Notes under the pieces: model-generated
The model's input: only the letters and a program-made list of their open reading frames with translations
Databases searched by the model: none
What the model was told of the DNA's origin: nothing
Shown: positions 1 to 16,082 of the stretch, piece by piece
Layout of the letters: the number at the start of each line of letters is the position of its first letter
Numbering within the stretch: position 1 is the first letter of the stretch
Source of the DNA: Chloroflexota bacterium
GTDB taxonomy: Bacteria > Chloroflexota > Limnocylindria > Limnocylindrales > CSP1-4
Direction of reading: 5' to 3'
Length of the DNA stretch: 64,000 nucleotides
Assembly: GCA_005883615.1 (NCBI GenBank)
Contig: VBEC01000073.1
Location: 92,522-156,521, forward strand
Translations under genes and position numbers: made by a program

Positions 1-187
1 CGGCCACGACCTGGACCTTCTGCTCGACGAACTCCAGGCCCGCCGCTAGGCCGGTCTGGAGGACCCAGAAGCCGGCCAGCAGCACCAGCATCAGGATCAT
101 CGTGGCAGTTGCGGCGAGGCTCATGACCTTGTTCCGCCAGAAGCCCTGCCAGGCGCGCTTGAAGCTGAACGCGACGAAGGTGATCAT
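1..187 (-). CDS. ftsX: Cell-division ABC permease FtsX, N-terminal part only
   Basis: The window edge cuts this gene after about 62 codons. The visible N-terminus begins MITFVAFSFKRAWQGFWRNK, a basic cytoplasmic segment, and continues into one hydrophobic helix at roughly residues 23-46. This is the usual start of FtsX, the membrane partner of FtsE that activates peptidoglycan hydrolases at the division site. The ATG overlaps the ftsE stop codon as TGATG, so the two are translationally coupled. Identification rests on the adjacent ftsE and on the N-terminal pattern. The extracellular loop and the other three helices lie outside the window. Confidence 0.85.
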   Translation of the reverse strand, partial: MITFVAFSFKRAWQGFWRNKVMSLAATATMILMLVLLAGFWVLQTGLAAGLEFVEQKVQVVA

Positions 188-972
188 CAGTCCTCGCGGT
201 GGTAGGCTCCGCCGACCTCGTCGCGGACGATCCGCCCCTCCTCGAGCGCGACCACGCGCTTGCGAAGGGCCGTAACGACTTCGGCGTTGTGGGTGGCCAT
301 GAGGACCGTGACCCCCAGCTCGTTGATCCGGAGCAGGAGCTGGATGATCTCCCAGCTGATGAGGGGGTCCAGGTTGCCCGTCGGCTCATCGGCAATGATG
401 ATCCGGGGGTCGTGGACCAGCGCGCGGGCTATGGCAGTTCGTTGCTGCTCCCCGCCCGATAGCTGGGCCGGCGTCTGGCGAGCCTGCGCGGAGAGCCCAA
501 CGAGAGCGAGGACTCGATCCACGGCGGGCCGGATCTGGCGTCCGGGCGTTCCCGTGACTTCCAGAGCGAAGGCGACGTTCTCCCAGACACTCTTGGTCTG
601 CAGGAGCTTGAAGTCCTGGAAGACGATGCCGATCTTGCGGCGCACTTTCGGGATATGACGCCTGCGCAAATGAGCCAGATCCTGGCCGTCGACCAGGACC
701 TTGCCCTTGGTCGCCAACTCGTCACGGATGAGCAGCTTGATCAGCGTCGACTTGCCCGCGCCGGACGGGCCAACGAGGAAGACGAAATCGCCCTCCGGCA
801 CCAGGAGATCGACCTCGCGCAGGGCGATGTTGCCGTTGGGATAGGCCTTCGTGACGTCATGCAGCAGCACGACCGCCCGATCAGGCGGTCGGTCGTCAGT
901 CGTTCCGGTTGGCCCGGACCCGGGCCCGGTAACGCGGGCGCCTTCGGCGGGGCGGGAGGGGGCGATGGTCAT
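187..972 (-). CDS. ftsE: Cell-division ATP-binding protein FtsE
   Basis: This is an ABC ATPase of 262 aa with Walker A GPSGAGKS at about residues 68-75, the signature LSGGEQQR and Walker B IIIADEPT. The order and the downstream ftsX identify it as FtsE, which drives FtsX at the inner face of the membrane during division. I chose the ATG at 972 because a GGAG lies just upstream. A longer frame reaching 1176 would run into the upstream acetyltransferase gene. Even so the protein has about 33 Gly/Pro/Thr-rich residues before the ABC core, more than usual for FtsE (about 220-230 aa). Confidence 0.93.
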   Translation of the reverse strand: MTIAPSRPAEGARVTGPGSGPTGTTDDRPPDRAVVLLHDVTKAYPNGNIALREVDLLVPEGDFVFLVGPSGAGKSTLIKLLIRDELATKGKVLVDGQDLAHLRRRHIPKVRRKIGIVFQDFKLLQTKSVWENVAFALEVTGTPGRQIRPAVDRVLALVGLSAQARQTPAQLSGGEQQRTAIARALVHDPRIIIADEPTGNLDPLISWEIIQLLLRINELGVTVLMATHNAEVVTALRKRVVALEEGRIVRDEVGGAYHRED

Positions 973-1112
973 CTGCTCCGCACGTGATGAATCGGCGATG
1001 CGACGCCGAACGGCGTCCTCTCGTGTCTCACCGCGGGCAGGTTGGGAGAGCCACGTCGCGGCGAGGCTACCATCCGGCCTCCTCGCGGGCAAAACGCGGT
1101 GGGCAGGATCGT

Positions 1113-2189
1113 TCAGATCAAAGCCAGGGAGTTGGGGACGTAGCGAGCGAAATCGGCGAATGGGCGCGTCCAGCACAGGAGCGCCGGAAATTCGTCGATC
1201 CGGAACCCGGCCCGCAAGAGACCCGAGAAGAGGGCCGTCGAAGCCCCGCTGACCCGCAGGCTGCTGGCGCCTCGCGGCAGGATCGCGTCGAGGGCGTGGC
1301 CTGCAATGGCCGGCAACAGCTCGTCGTCCAGTACCGCAATCGGACCGACGCGACCAACAGCCGACGTGTAGGCGTAGCCGATCGGCCGGCTCCCCGCCCC
1401 GCGGCCGGCGTGGTAGACGAACCCCTGGCGCCCGCCAAGGCGCAGCCAGTGGTGGTCGAGGGGATGCTCGTAGCCAAGGATCTCTCGATCGATCGCGTTC
1501 ACCGCGCGGAGCCAGCCGGCGTCATGTTGGGCGCCGTCATGTTGCGCGCCGTTAGGCTGCACCCGGCCATCGCGCACGGCGCCCTCGAGCGGCATGTCTT
1601 CGAAGCGGGTCGCCGTCACGCCCGACGGCAGGCCGGGCAGGATGCCTCTACGCGGGCGGCCGACGAGCTGGAAGACCGGCAACCGCGGGACCATCCCATA
1701 CTGGGCGTACAGGCCATTGGAGATCGGTTGGGTGCTGTCCGTGGCCGTCCCTAGCACCACCGGGCCCTCGGGATCCGGGGCCGAGCCGCCCGGAAACGTC
1801 CGAATCAGGAGCTCCCGCCCGAGACCGCGTGCCTGCTCGTCAGGATCTACGAACAGCATGGCCAGGAACCACACCGCTCCGCGCAGATACGCGGCCCCGA
1901 AACCGACGACACGATCGCGTTTGTCCCCCGCCTGCTGATCGCGAGTCGCCACCCAGAACATTTCCGGGTCGGTCGATCGGATGTGAGCCAGCAGCCGGCG
2001 CAGCGGCTCGAGGTCCAGGGGAAAGGCGGGTTGGTTCAGGCGGCCCTGATAATCGCTGAGGCTGCGGTGCCATAGCTCAGTGCAGGTCGGCAGATCCCCC
2101 TCGGTCGCAAGGCGGTAGGCGATCGCGCTGATGCGCTCGGCAGCGGTGCCCTCGCTCACGGCGATGCGTTCACGCGACGGATTCGTCAC
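1113..2189 (-). CDS. GNAT-family acetyltransferase
   Basis: This 358-aa protein has an N-terminal GNAT fold. The acetyl-CoA loop DEQARGLGRELL is preceded by the hydrophobic strand VWFLAMLFV. The C-terminal half looks like a second, degenerate GNAT-like lobe lacking that loop. A short tandem repeat (GAQHD twice, about 1500-1560) sits in the linker. The substrate cannot be told. The GTG start at 2189 lies inside the 3' end of prfB (20-bp overlap). A second GTG at 2159 is an alternative; neither has a convincing Shine-Dalgarno. Confidence 0.75.
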   Translation of the reverse strand: MTNPSRERIAVSEGTAAERISAIAYRLATEGDLPTCTELWHRSLSDYQGRLNQPAFPLDLEPLRRLLAHIRSTDPEMFWVATRDQQAGDKRDRVVGFGAAYLRGAVWFLAMLFVDPDEQARGLGRELLIRTFPGGSAPDPEGPVVLGTATDSTQPISNGLYAQYGMVPRLPVFQLVGRPRRGILPGLPSGVTATRFEDMPLEGAVRDGRVQPNGAQHDGAQHDAGWLRAVNAIDREILGYEHPLDHHWLRLGGRQGFVYHAGRGAGSRPIGYAYTSAVGRVGPIAVLDDELLPAIAGHALDAILPRGASSLRVSGASTALFSGLLRAGFRIDEFPALLCWTRPFADFARYVPNSLALI

Positions 2190-3283
2190 CAGGCTCGGTC
2201 GCCCCGCGCTCGAGCTCGGCTTTCATGAAGGCGTCCAGGTCGCCGTCGAGGATCGCGCCCGTGTTGGACGTCTCGTAGCCGGTCCGCAGGTCCTTCACCA
2301 TTTGATACGGGTGCAGAACGTAGCTCCTGATCTGGTTCCCCCAGCCGGCGACAACGTGCTCACCGCGCAGCTGCCGTAGCTCCGCTTCTTTCTCTTCGAG
2401 GGCACGCTCCAGCAGCCGTGCCTTGAGCACCTTGATGGCGGTCTCCTTGTTCTGGGTTTGGCTGCGCTCGTTCTGGCTCTGGGCAACGATCCCCGTGGGA
2501 ACATGGGTCAGCCGCACGGCGGAGTCGGTCTTGTTGACGTGCTGCCCGCCGGCTCCCTGCGATCGGAAGGTATCGACCCGGATCTGGTCCCAATCCAGCT
2601 CGATGTTCACGTCGTCCTCCACCTCGGGGAGCACCTCCACCAGCGCGAAGGTGGTCTGACGGCGCTTCTGCGAGTCGAACGGGCTGATACGGACGAGGCG
2701 ATGGACCCCCCGCTCGGCCCGGAGGAAGCCGTAGGCGTAGCGCCCTTCGACCGAGAAGGTCACGCTCTTGAGACCGGCTTGCTCGCCCTCGAGCTGGTCC
2801 ACGATCTCGGTCGCGAAGCGATGACGTTCGGCCCAGCGCAAGTACATCCGCAGGAGCATCTCCGCCCAATCTGTTGCCTCGGTACCGCCCGCACCGGCGC
2901 TGATCGACACGAGAGCGGAGCCCTCGTCATATTCGCCCGAAAACAGGAGGGCCGTCCGCTCTCGCTCGTAGGCCTTCGAGAGGGCGTCCCCGTCGCGCTC
3001 GATCTCGGCGTCGAGCTCGGGATCGTCGGAGCCCTCGAGCAGCTCGAGCAGTTCGATCAGGTCGGATGCGCGCTTGTCGAGGTCCGACCAGAGATCGACC
3101 TCGGAACGGAGGCCGTCGGCCTGGCGAAGGATCCGCTGGGCGGCTCGTTGATCATCCCAGAAGCCCGGAGCCTGGGTCAGCGCCTCGAGTTCGGCGAGGC
3201 GGGCCTGTTTGGCCGGAAGGTCAAAGACGCCCCGATGTCGACCGGATGCGCGCAGCCAGGTCTCGGATGGCGGCGGCTTCCAA
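2170..3283 (-). CDS. prfB: Peptide chain release factor 2, made by +1 frameshift
   Basis: RF2 releases peptides at UGA and UAA codons. A continuous frame begins only at 2910, in the middle of the protein at the SISAGAGGTEATDW region. The missing N-terminal domain is encoded upstream in two pieces. A short zero-frame ORF starts at TTG 3283 and ends at TGA 3223-3221. The +1 frame then continues through LPAKQARLAELEA into the main frame. Joined, the protein is about 370 aa, the normal RF2 length. It has the SPF stop-recognition tripeptide (ISPFDSQ) and the catalytic GGQ motif (GAGGQHVN). The start overlaps the stop region of the small upstream gene. The TTG start is a best guess; the frame and the shift site are clear. 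Confidence 0.93.
3220..3233 (-). promoter_or_regulatory. prfB: prfB programmed +1 frameshift site
   Basis: On the coding strand the site reads GGGG CGT CTT TGA C, matching the known RF2 slippery site CTT TGA C preceded by a Shine-Dalgarno-like purine run. The shift from CTT into the +1 frame (CTT T GAC) restores the downstream RF2 frame exactly: 312 bases separate 3222 from 2910, a multiple of three. In characterised prfB genes low RF2 slows termination at this UGA and so raises frameshifting, an autoregulatory loop. The purine run here (GGGG) is weaker than AGGGGG of E. coli. Confidence 0.9.
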
Positions 3284-3284
3284 C

Positions 3285-3509
3285 CTAATTCCGCTCCCGG
3301 AGGTCCTGGAGCAGGATTGGGCGGAGCTCGATGAGCCGAAGGGCGGACTTGCTCCGGGCGACGACGGGGTTCACGCAGGGGCAGTAGCTGTTGTGCGGGC
3401 AGACGCCGCAGTTGCCATCGCAGTCGAGGGCGGCGGCGTAACTACAGGTGCGGCAATCTCGCTCGCAGGCGATCAGATCGACGAAAGATGCTTCCTCGGC
3501 CTGCTTCAC
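3285..3509 (-). CDS. Cysteine-rich 74-aa small protein
   Basis: I do not recognise this family. The protein has eight cysteines in about 32 residues: two successive CX3CX2C groups (CERDCRTC and CDGNCGVC) followed by CPC. Such spacing is typical of Fe-S or zinc binding. A GTG at 3509 has AGAGGGAG just upstream and is a better start than the longer frame from 3701, whose N-terminal part is low-complexity Pro/Arg. Its stop codon lies 2 bases before the prfB TTG start, so the two genes are probably cotranscribed and coupled. The 223 bp upstream (3510-3732) hold no other gene that I can see. Confidence 0.6.
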   Translation of the reverse strand: MKQAEEASFVDLIACERDCRTCSYAAALDCDGNCGVCPHNSYCPCVNPVVARSKSALRLIELRPILLQDLRERN

Positions 3510-3732
3510 GGCTCCCTCTCGCTTGTGGGGCAGGGTCGGTCGGCGGGTGGTCGAAGGTGGGGGTTCGGGCAGGCAGGATCCTGGCCGATCCTTCGCCCCA
3601 GGGGGTTTTGCCGAGAGTATAGGGACTCGAACCGCCCGCGCCAAGAGGAAGAATTTCCGAATCATCCCGGAATATCGTCCCGTCGGCTCGCGCCCTTGCA
3701 AACGCCAGCGATGGGGGCGCCTCCCCGAACCC

Positions 3733-4386
3733 TCAGCGAGTGTCGCTGGTCAGGTCTCCGGCCGGCGCCTCACGGGCAAGGAAATAGAGACCCAGTGCGG
3801 CCAGCTCGTGGACGGTCGCGTCGAGGCGCCTCGGTGGGTCCGCCTCGATCACGCTCGTCGGTGTGGGTGAACCGTACGCGTTGATGCCCAGGTCCTCGGC
3901 GATCCGCAGGACCCGGAGCATGTGGGTCGGGTCCGATACGAAGATCGCGTCCGGGATGCGCCGAGCGCGCAGGATGCCGGCCACCGCATCCAGCGAATCG
4001 AGGGTGTTCCGGCCACGATCCTCCACCAGGATCGCCGAATCGGGGACACCGAGGGACAGGGCGTACTCGCGGCCCGTGGCGGCTTCGGTCGTGCGGTCCC
4101 CCTCGGCCTTGCCGCCGGTCACCACGAGGTACTTGGCCTCGCCGTGCAGGAAGAGCTCGATGGCGTGATCCAGGCGCGCCGCAAACACGGGCGACGGCCG
4201 CCCGTCGAACTGGGCTGCGCCCAGGACCACGATCGCCCCGGCAGGCCGCTGCTCGTCGCGGGCGCCCTGCTCCCAGATCCTGTACGTCGTATACAGCGCG
4301 ACGAGCCCGAGCGCGAGAAGTCCCGCCAGGCCTAGCCGGACGAGATCACCCACGATGGGACGCCCTCGGTCGGCACCGTCGTACAC
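3733..4386 (-). CDS. YdcF/SanA-like DUF218 membrane protein
   Basis: The 217-aa protein has one N-terminal transmembrane helix (about residues 14-34, LVRLGLAGLLALGLVALY) followed by a DUF218 domain with IVVLGAAQFDG, VVTGGKAEGD and a late SDPTHMLR. Relatives (SanA, ElyC, YdcF) are linked to envelope integrity and undecaprenyl-carrier handling, but the reaction is not established. The start is the GTG at 4386, with GAGG five bases upstream. The secA stop codon lies inside this ribosome-binding site, so the gene follows secA in one operon. A longer in-frame extension to 4641 lies antisense-like over secA and was discarded. Confidence 0.82.
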   Translation of the reverse strand: MYDGADRGRPIVGDLVRLGLAGLLALGLVALYTTYRIWEQGARDEQRPAGAIVVLGAAQFDGRPSPVFAARLDHAIELFLHGEAKYLVVTGGKAEGDRTTEAATGREYALSLGVPDSAILVEDRGRNTLDSLDAVAGILRARRIPDAIFVSDPTHMLRVLRIAEDLGINAYGSPTPTSVIEADPPRRLDATVHELAALGLYFLAREAPAGDLTSDTR

Positions 4387-4393
4387 GACCGCC

Positions 4394-7414
<3,021 letters not shown>

Positions 7415-7422
7415 GGGTGACG

Positions 7423-7428
7423 AGTATA
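7423..7428 (-). promoter_or_regulatory. secA: -10 element of secA, leaderless arrangement
   Basis: TATACT on the minus strand ends 8 bases before the secA ATG. With the usual 6-8 base distance to the transcription start, the mRNA would begin at or next to the start codon. No -35 of note is visible. The upstream 285 bp (7415-7699) contain no gene. Confidence 0.5.
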
Positions 7429-7699
7429 GGCGAGGGTCGTTCGGTGCCCGCCCCGTGGACGGTCGCCTCAGCCGAGGCCACTCCTCCCATCCTGCCGGAT
7501 ATTCACCCGGCGACGTGTTGGCGAGCCACTGGGCTGGACCGCCCACAAATCCGTCCCGCCGCAAAGGTCGCGCGGGATGATATGCAACTCTCGCCGTGAC
7601 TGGACGGCTCAACTTCCCGCCTACCAGTCCGGGGGCGAGTCGACGGCGGGAACGCGACGCGCGCCTCGATCGCGGGGCTCCCCCTCGCGCCTCGGGGAG

Positions 7700-7804
7700 T
7701 CAGTGCCAGAAGCCCGTCCCGTAACCCAAGAGGAGGACCACAAAAGTTCCGAAGCCGAGGCCCGCCCAGAAGAGGACCGCGAGGGCGACCGGCGTGGGGT
7801 TCAT
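7700..7804 (-). CDS. 34-aa single-helix membrane peptide, unrecognised
   Basis: A short frame begins MNPTPVALAVLFWAGL and ends LLLGYGTGFWH. It is almost wholly a single transmembrane helix. It lies between prs (upstream on the same strand) and secA. The ribosome-binding site is weak (CCCCGAG immediately before ATG 7804). Nothing can be said about function. The clean hydrophobic segment and the operon-like position favour a real small gene over chance, but only moderately. Confidence 0.4.
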   Translation of the reverse strand: MNPTPVALAVLFWAGLGFGTFVVLLLGYGTGFWH

Positions 7805-7950
7805 CTCGGGGTTGCCCAGCCGTGGCAGCCGGCCGCCGGACAATGCGGCGCCCCAGCGAGGCGAACGCAGCTGCGATCGATGGTCGCGCTCGACGACTAT
7901 TTTGGGCTCCAGGCCGGTGCCGGTCCGATCCGGCCGATGGTGCTGGAGGG

Positions 7951-9030
7951 TCACGAATTGCCCCGCTCAACGGCCGAACCTGCGAGGATGGCTCGAGGCG
8001 GCGGCTCCTCGGGGTCGCCAGGGGATTCCTCGGTCCGGCGCGACGCCTCCTCGTCCCAGAACATCAGATTTTGGGTGAAGGACTGCTCGCTACTGAACAA
8101 CGCACCGACGGACTCGCCGCGATGTATGCGCTTGATCGCCTCTCCGATCAGGGGCGCGATCGAGAGCGTCTTGATCTTCGGCAGGCGCTTTGCGGGCGGC
8201 AGCGGGATCGTGTCGGTGACAACGACCTCGCGGAGGCGCGAAGCCCGGATTCGGTCCACAGCCGGATCGGACAGGACGCCATGCGTGGCGCAGGCATAGA
8301 TCTCGTCTACGCCTTCCCGTTCCAGCGCGTTCACGATCTCGATCAATGTGCTGGCCGTGTCTATCTCGTCGTCGACGATGACTGCTCGACGGCCGCGCAC
8401 CTCGCCGATGACATTCATCAGCTCCGCCTTGTCGAGATTGCCCTGGCGCCGCTTCTCGATGATGGCCAGCGGCGCGCCCAGCGCTTCCGCGAAGGCCCGG
8501 GCCCGCTTGGCGAAGCCAAGATCCGTGACCACGACCGGGTGTTCGAGGCCCTTGTTGACGAAGTACCCCGACAGAATCTGCACCGCGGTCAGCTCGTCGA
8601 CCGGGATGTTGAAGAAGCCCTGGATCTGGCCCTGGTGGAGATCCATGGTCAGAACTCGGTCGGCCCCCGCCACGGTGATCATGTCGGCGATCAGGCGAGC
8701 CGTGATGGGCACACGGGGCTGGTCCTTCTTGTCCGAGCGGCCGTAGGCGTAGAACGGGACCACGGCCGTGATCCGGCCGGCGCTGGCCCGTTTGAACGCG
8801 TCGATCATGATCAGCAGCTCCATGATCGACTGGTTGACGGGATGGGACGTTGGCTGGACCAGGAAGACGTCCTTTTCGCGGACGTTGTCGAGGATCTTGA
8901 CGAAGATGTTCTCGTTCGCGAACTGGAAGACCTCGGCCTTGCCCGGCTCGACCCCCAGATAGAGGCAGATCTTCCGGGCCAGATCCGGGTTCGCGTTGCC
9001 GTGGTAGATCTCGAACTGGTCCGCGTACAC
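7951..9030 (-). CDS. prs: Ribose-phosphate pyrophosphokinase (PRPP synthetase)
   Basis: Prs makes phosphoribosyl pyrophosphate from ribose 5-phosphate and ATP for nucleotide, His and Trp synthesis. Visible features are the N-terminal FEIYHGNANPDLA, the catalytic region YAYGRSDKKDQPR, LTMDLHQGQIQGFF, and the PRPP loop VIVDDEIDTAST (family consensus VDDxIDTAGT). About 35 extra Pro/Glu-rich residues follow the usual C-terminus. I chose the GTG at 9030, because GGAGG stands 5 bases before it and the protein then starts like other Prs proteins. The ATG at 9081 would add 17 residues. It lies 65 bp downstream of gyrA. Confidence 0.95.
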   Translation of the reverse strand: MYADQFEIYHGNANPDLARKICLYLGVEPGKAEVFQFANENIFVKILDNVREKDVFLVQPTSHPVNQSIMELLIMIDAFKRASAGRITAVVPFYAYGRSDKKDQPRVPITARLIADMITVAGADRVLTMDLHQGQIQGFFNIPVDELTAVQILSGYFVNKGLEHPVVVTDLGFAKRARAFAEALGAPLAIIEKRRQGNLDKAELMNVIGEVRGRRAVIVDDEIDTASTLIEIVNALEREGVDEIYACATHGVLSDPAVDRIRASRLREVVVTDTIPLPPAKRLPKIKTLSIAPLIGEAIKRIHRGESVGALFSSEQSFTQNLMFWDEEASRRTEESPGDPEEPPPRAILAGSAVERGNS

Positions 9031-9095
9031 CGGCGCCTCCAGGTTGCGGGAGCCCGTTCCCGATCGAGCCGCCGCCCTCATCTCGACGGATGCGG

Positions 9096-11657
9096 CTAGG
9101 CGGTGGATCCCCCGCCGGGGCCGCCCTCCGGCTCGTCGGGGCCGCCATTGTCGCCGATGGCATCCCGGTCTGCCAGCCCTGGGCGGAACGCAGCGATGCC
9201 GACGACCCGGTCACCCTCCGCGAGCCGCATGACGATCACCCCACGTGCGCTCGGGGAGTAGCGATTGATCGAGTTCGTATCGGTTCGGATCACCTGCCCG
9301 CCGGCGCTGATGAGGAACAACTCCTCGTCGGCCTCGGTCACCTGTTGGACCGCGGCAACATCGCCCGTCTTGCGCCCCTCGAGGGCGATGAGCATGACCC
9401 CCTGCCCACCGCGGTGTTTGCGCCGGAAATCGCTCAACGGAACGCGCTTGCCATAGCCGGTCTGTGTGAGCACGAGCAGATCCGCATCGGGCTGGACGAC
9501 ACGCATCCGCACGACACCGTCGCCCGCACGTGCGAGCCGGATGCCGATGACGCCTGACGCATCGCGGCCCATCGGCCGCACCTCGGCCTCAGAGAAGCGC
9601 GCGATCTTGCCTTTGGCCGTCGCGATGATCACGTCGTCGGCGCCAGAGCTCACGTCCACCCACGCCAGCTCGTCGTCGTCGTTGAGGGTGATGGCCCGGA
9701 TGCCGGTCGAGCGCACCCGCTCGAATTGCTCGAGCGGGGTCTTCTTGACGATGCCCTTGCGAGTGGCCAGCACGAGGTAGTGCCCGGGCTCGAAGTCGGG
9801 CAGGACGATCGTCGCCATGGGCACCTCGCCGGCATCGACCTGGACCCCAGGCAGATTGATGATCGGGATCCCCTTGGCTTGGCGGCTGGCATCCGGAACC
9901 TGGTGGACCTTGGCACTGAACACGCGACCTCGATTGGTGAAGAAGAGCGCCCAGTCGTGCGTGTTTGCGACCAGGAGGTGCTCGACCGCGTCCTCTTCGC
10001 GCGTGACGTGGCCGATGATGCCCTTGCCGCCGCGGTGCTGGCGGCGGTAGGTCGCCACGGGTTGACGCTTGATGTAGCCTCGCCCACTGATCGTCACGAC
10101 CACGTCCTCGTCGGCGATCAGGTCCTCGTCGGTCATCTCGCGGGCCACGCTGTCGGCGAGGCGCGTTCGACGCTCGCCGGCGTACTTGCGCTTCATCTCG
10201 GCAAGCTCTTCCTTGATGATGCCGAGAACCCGACCGGGATTGGCGAGGATGTCCTCCAGCTCGGCAATGAGCTGGATGACCGACAGGTACTCGTCCTCGA
10301 TCTTCTTTCGCTCTAGGGCTGCCAGGCGGGCCAGGCGCATGTCGAGGATGGCCTGAGCCTGGGCTTCGCTGAGCTCGAAACGAGCCATAAGGTTCGTTCG
10401 AGCCACATCGACGTCGGCCGACTCGCGAATCGTCTTGATGACCGCGTCGAGGTGGTCGAGGGCGATCTTGAGGCCCTCGAGGATGTGCGCCCGCGCCCGC
10501 GCCTTCTCGAGGTCGTACTCGGTCCGCCGCCGGACGACCTCCCGGCGGTGGTCGACGTAGTGCTGGAGGACGGACTTCAGGGACAGCGTCTGGGGCTGGC
10601 CGTCGACGAGGGCGAGCATGTTGAGGTTGAAGGCCAGCTGCATCGGCGTGTGCTTGAAGAGGTTGTTCAGGACCGTGTGCGGGTTGATATCGCGCTTGAG
10701 CTCGATGTAGATGCGCATCCCATCGCGGTCCGACTCGTCGCGGAGATCGGCGATGCCCTCGATGCGCCGCTCCTTGACGAGATCGGCGATCTTCTCGAGC
10801 AGGGTGGCCTTGTTCACCTGGTAGGGCAGCTCACTGACGATGATCGCGAGGCGGTCGGCGCGCGCCTCCTCGAAGGCGACCTGGGCTCGCATCATCACGC
10901 GGCCGTGACCGTGGGCGTACATCTCGCGAATGGCGTCGACCGTTTCCCATTCGCCGGTTATCGGACTTCGGCGCGTCTCCTGTCGGTAGATCGTGCCGCC
11001 GGTCGGAAAGTCTGGCCCCAGGACGACGGCGCACAGATCGTCGGTGGTGATCTCCGGGTCGTCGATCAGGGCCGTCGTCGCGTCGACGATCTCGCCAAGG
11101 TGATGTGGCGGGATATTGGTGGCCATGCCGACCGCGATCCCGGAAGAGCCGTTGATCAGCAGGTTGGGCAACTTGGCGGGCAGGACCTCGGGCTGTTTCT
11201 GCGTGCCGTCGTAGTTGTCGACGAAGTCGACTGTTGCCTTGTCGATGTCCGCCAGCATCTCGCCCGCGATCGCCGTGAGCCGCGCCTCGGTGTAGCGCAT
11301 CGCGGCCGCCGCGTCGCCGTCTACCGAGCCGAAGTTGCCCTGCCCGTCCACCAGCGGGTAGCGCATCGAGAAGTCCTGCGCCAGGCGGACGAGGGCGTCG
11401 TAGAGCGCGACGTCGCCATGAGGGTGGTACTTGCCCATCACCTCGCCCACGATGGCCGCGCACTTGCGGTACGAGCTCGTGGCCGACAGGCCCATCTCGC
11501 CCATCGTGAACAGGATTCGGCGGTGCACGGGCTTGAGGCCGTCGCGCACGTCAGGGAGAGCACGGGCGACGATGACGCTCATGGCGTAATCGAGATAGCT
11601 CGTGCGCATCTCGTCCTCGATGCGCACGCCGCGAATCCGGCCCATGTTGTCCGTCAT
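9096..11657 (-). CDS. gyrA: DNA gyrase subunit A
   Basis: GyrA is the cleaving subunit of the topoisomerase that introduces negative supercoils. The 853-aa protein has the active-site RYT with Tyr122, the helix [10 protein letters not shown], and a C-terminal beta-pinwheel with a GyrA box QHRGGKG (consensus QRRGGKG). The N-terminus aligns without gaps to E. coli numbering, so residue 83, normally Ser, Thr or Ala, is Val here (GTC at 11409-11411), while Asp87 is kept. The ATG at 11657 has GGAG about 11 bases upstream. The tail is Gly/Pro/Asp-rich. It follows alkD with a 49-bp gap. Confidence 0.98.
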   Translation of the reverse strand: MTDNMGRIRGVRIEDEMRTSYLDYAMSVIVARALPDVRDGLKPVHRRILFTMGEMGLSATSSYRKCAAIVGEVMGKYHPHGDVALYDALVRLAQDFSMRYPLVDGQGNFGSVDGDAAAAMRYTEARLTAIAGEMLADIDKATVDFVDNYDGTQKQPEVLPAKLPNLLINGSSGIAVGMATNIPPHHLGEIVDATTALIDDPEITTDDLCAVVLGPDFPTGGTIYRQETRRSPITGEWETVDAIREMYAHGHGRVMMRAQVAFEEARADRLAIIVSELPYQVNKATLLEKIADLVKERRIEGIADLRDESDRDGMRIYIELKRDINPHTVLNNLFKHTPMQLAFNLNMLALVDGQPQTLSLKSVLQHYVDHRREVVRRRTEYDLEKARARAHILEGLKIALDHLDAVIKTIRESADVDVARTNLMARFELSEAQAQAILDMRLARLAALERKKIEDEYLSVIQLIAELEDILANPGRVLGIIKEELAEMKRKYAGERRTRLADSVAREMTDEDLIADEDVVVTISGRGYIKRQPVATYRRQHRGGKGIIGHVTREEDAVEHLLVANTHDWALFFTNRGRVFSAKVHQVPDASRQAKGIPIINLPGVQVDAGEVPMATIVLPDFEPGHYLVLATRKGIVKKTPLEQFERVRSTGIRAITLNDDDELAWVDVSSGADDVIIATAKGKIARFSEAEVRPMGRDASGVIGIRLARAGDGVVRMRVVQPDADLLVLTQTGYGKRVPLSDFRRKHRGGQGVMLIALEGRKTGDVAAVQQVTEADEELFLISAGGQVIRTDTNSINRYSPSARGVIVMRLAEGDRVVGIAAFRPGLADRDAIGDNGGPDEPEGGPGGGSTA

Positions 11658-11706
11658 GTTCGGGCTACTCCGCCAATCGTCCCCATCCTGCCCGCCGGGA
11701 TTCCAG

Positions 11707-12683
11707 TCATGTCAGGGGAGGCTCGGGCATCACGACACCGCTGAGCGCATCGCCGAATCCAGACGCGGCCCGCGAGGCGCGCGACGTCGACGGGACCCCA
11801 GGCTTGCGCCTGATGCCGGCAAGGCGATCGCGTATCCGGGCGGCGCGATCCTCCGCGAGCTTCGGCAGCGCATCTCGTACGACCCACGCCCGGTTCCCGT
11901 CCGCGGTCTCGGCAGCACGGACGGCCTCCCGCTCGCAAAGGGCCGTCACGGCCTCCCCGTCGACGAGCGTAAGCGACCGGAGGGCCCAGGCGAGGGCCTT
12001 CTGGACGTCGGGCTCGTCGTCCCCGATCAAACTCGCGATCAGCTCCAGTCCATGCTGGGCCACCGCAGGTGCGCGCCCGAGGCGATGATCGACGAAGGGC
12101 ATCGTGGCCACGGTCGAGCCAACCAGTCGGCGCTCCCAACGAGACGGCGAATAGACCAGCTGCTCCAGCTCTGCCCAGCGGTACGGCTCCCGAAGGACGC
12201 CCTTGCCGCATGGGTGGGCCAGCGAGTCGACCGTTATCCAGTCCGCCGCGTCGCGCGATGCCCGGCGGAGGAGCTGCCAGGAACGCTCGGGATCGTCGAT
12301 CACGAGCCGCTCGAGCAAGCCAAAGGCGAACCAGCGAAACTCCTGCTCCGGCTCACGGAACAGGCGATCCACGAGGAAGAGCCAGGCCGTGGTGCGTTCG
12401 CGCCGCGTTTCTTCGCGGAAGCCACGCTTGATCGCCTCCATCAGCGGCCAACGCACCCCAAGGACGGGCCCGATGCCGGGAGCTACCCGTCGTTGTCCCT
12501 CGATGTATGCCGGGTCGCCGAGATCGATGAATCCCGCGCGCAAGCCGGCGACGAATGCCTCGGGATCGCCGGCCATCTCCGCCAGCTGCCTCCCGACGAG
12601 CTCAGCCCTTGGTCGACGATCTGCGACGAGAGCGGCCGCTCGCTCGCTCACCGGGCTCGGCGCCCGAGTTCCCACAAGGTCGG

Positions 12684-12687
<4 letters not shown>
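11707..12687 (-). CDS. AlkD-like DNA alkylation repair protein (HEAT repeats)
   Basis: The 326-aa protein is a helical-repeat protein resembling the DNA alkylation repair (AlkC/AlkD) family. It has repeated hydrophobic/acidic helices such as [18 protein letters not shown] and a conserved region [17 protein letters not shown] near the C-terminus. AlkD glycosylases remove bulky or cationic alkyl-purines. The catalytic Trp/Asp/Trp triad was not verified by alignment, so substrate is open. The ATG overlaps the stop codon of the thioesterase as ATGA. It sits between gyrB and gyrA in what looks like a single operon. Confidence 0.75.
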
Positions 12688-16078
<3,391 letters not shown>

Positions 16079-16082
<4 letters not shown>

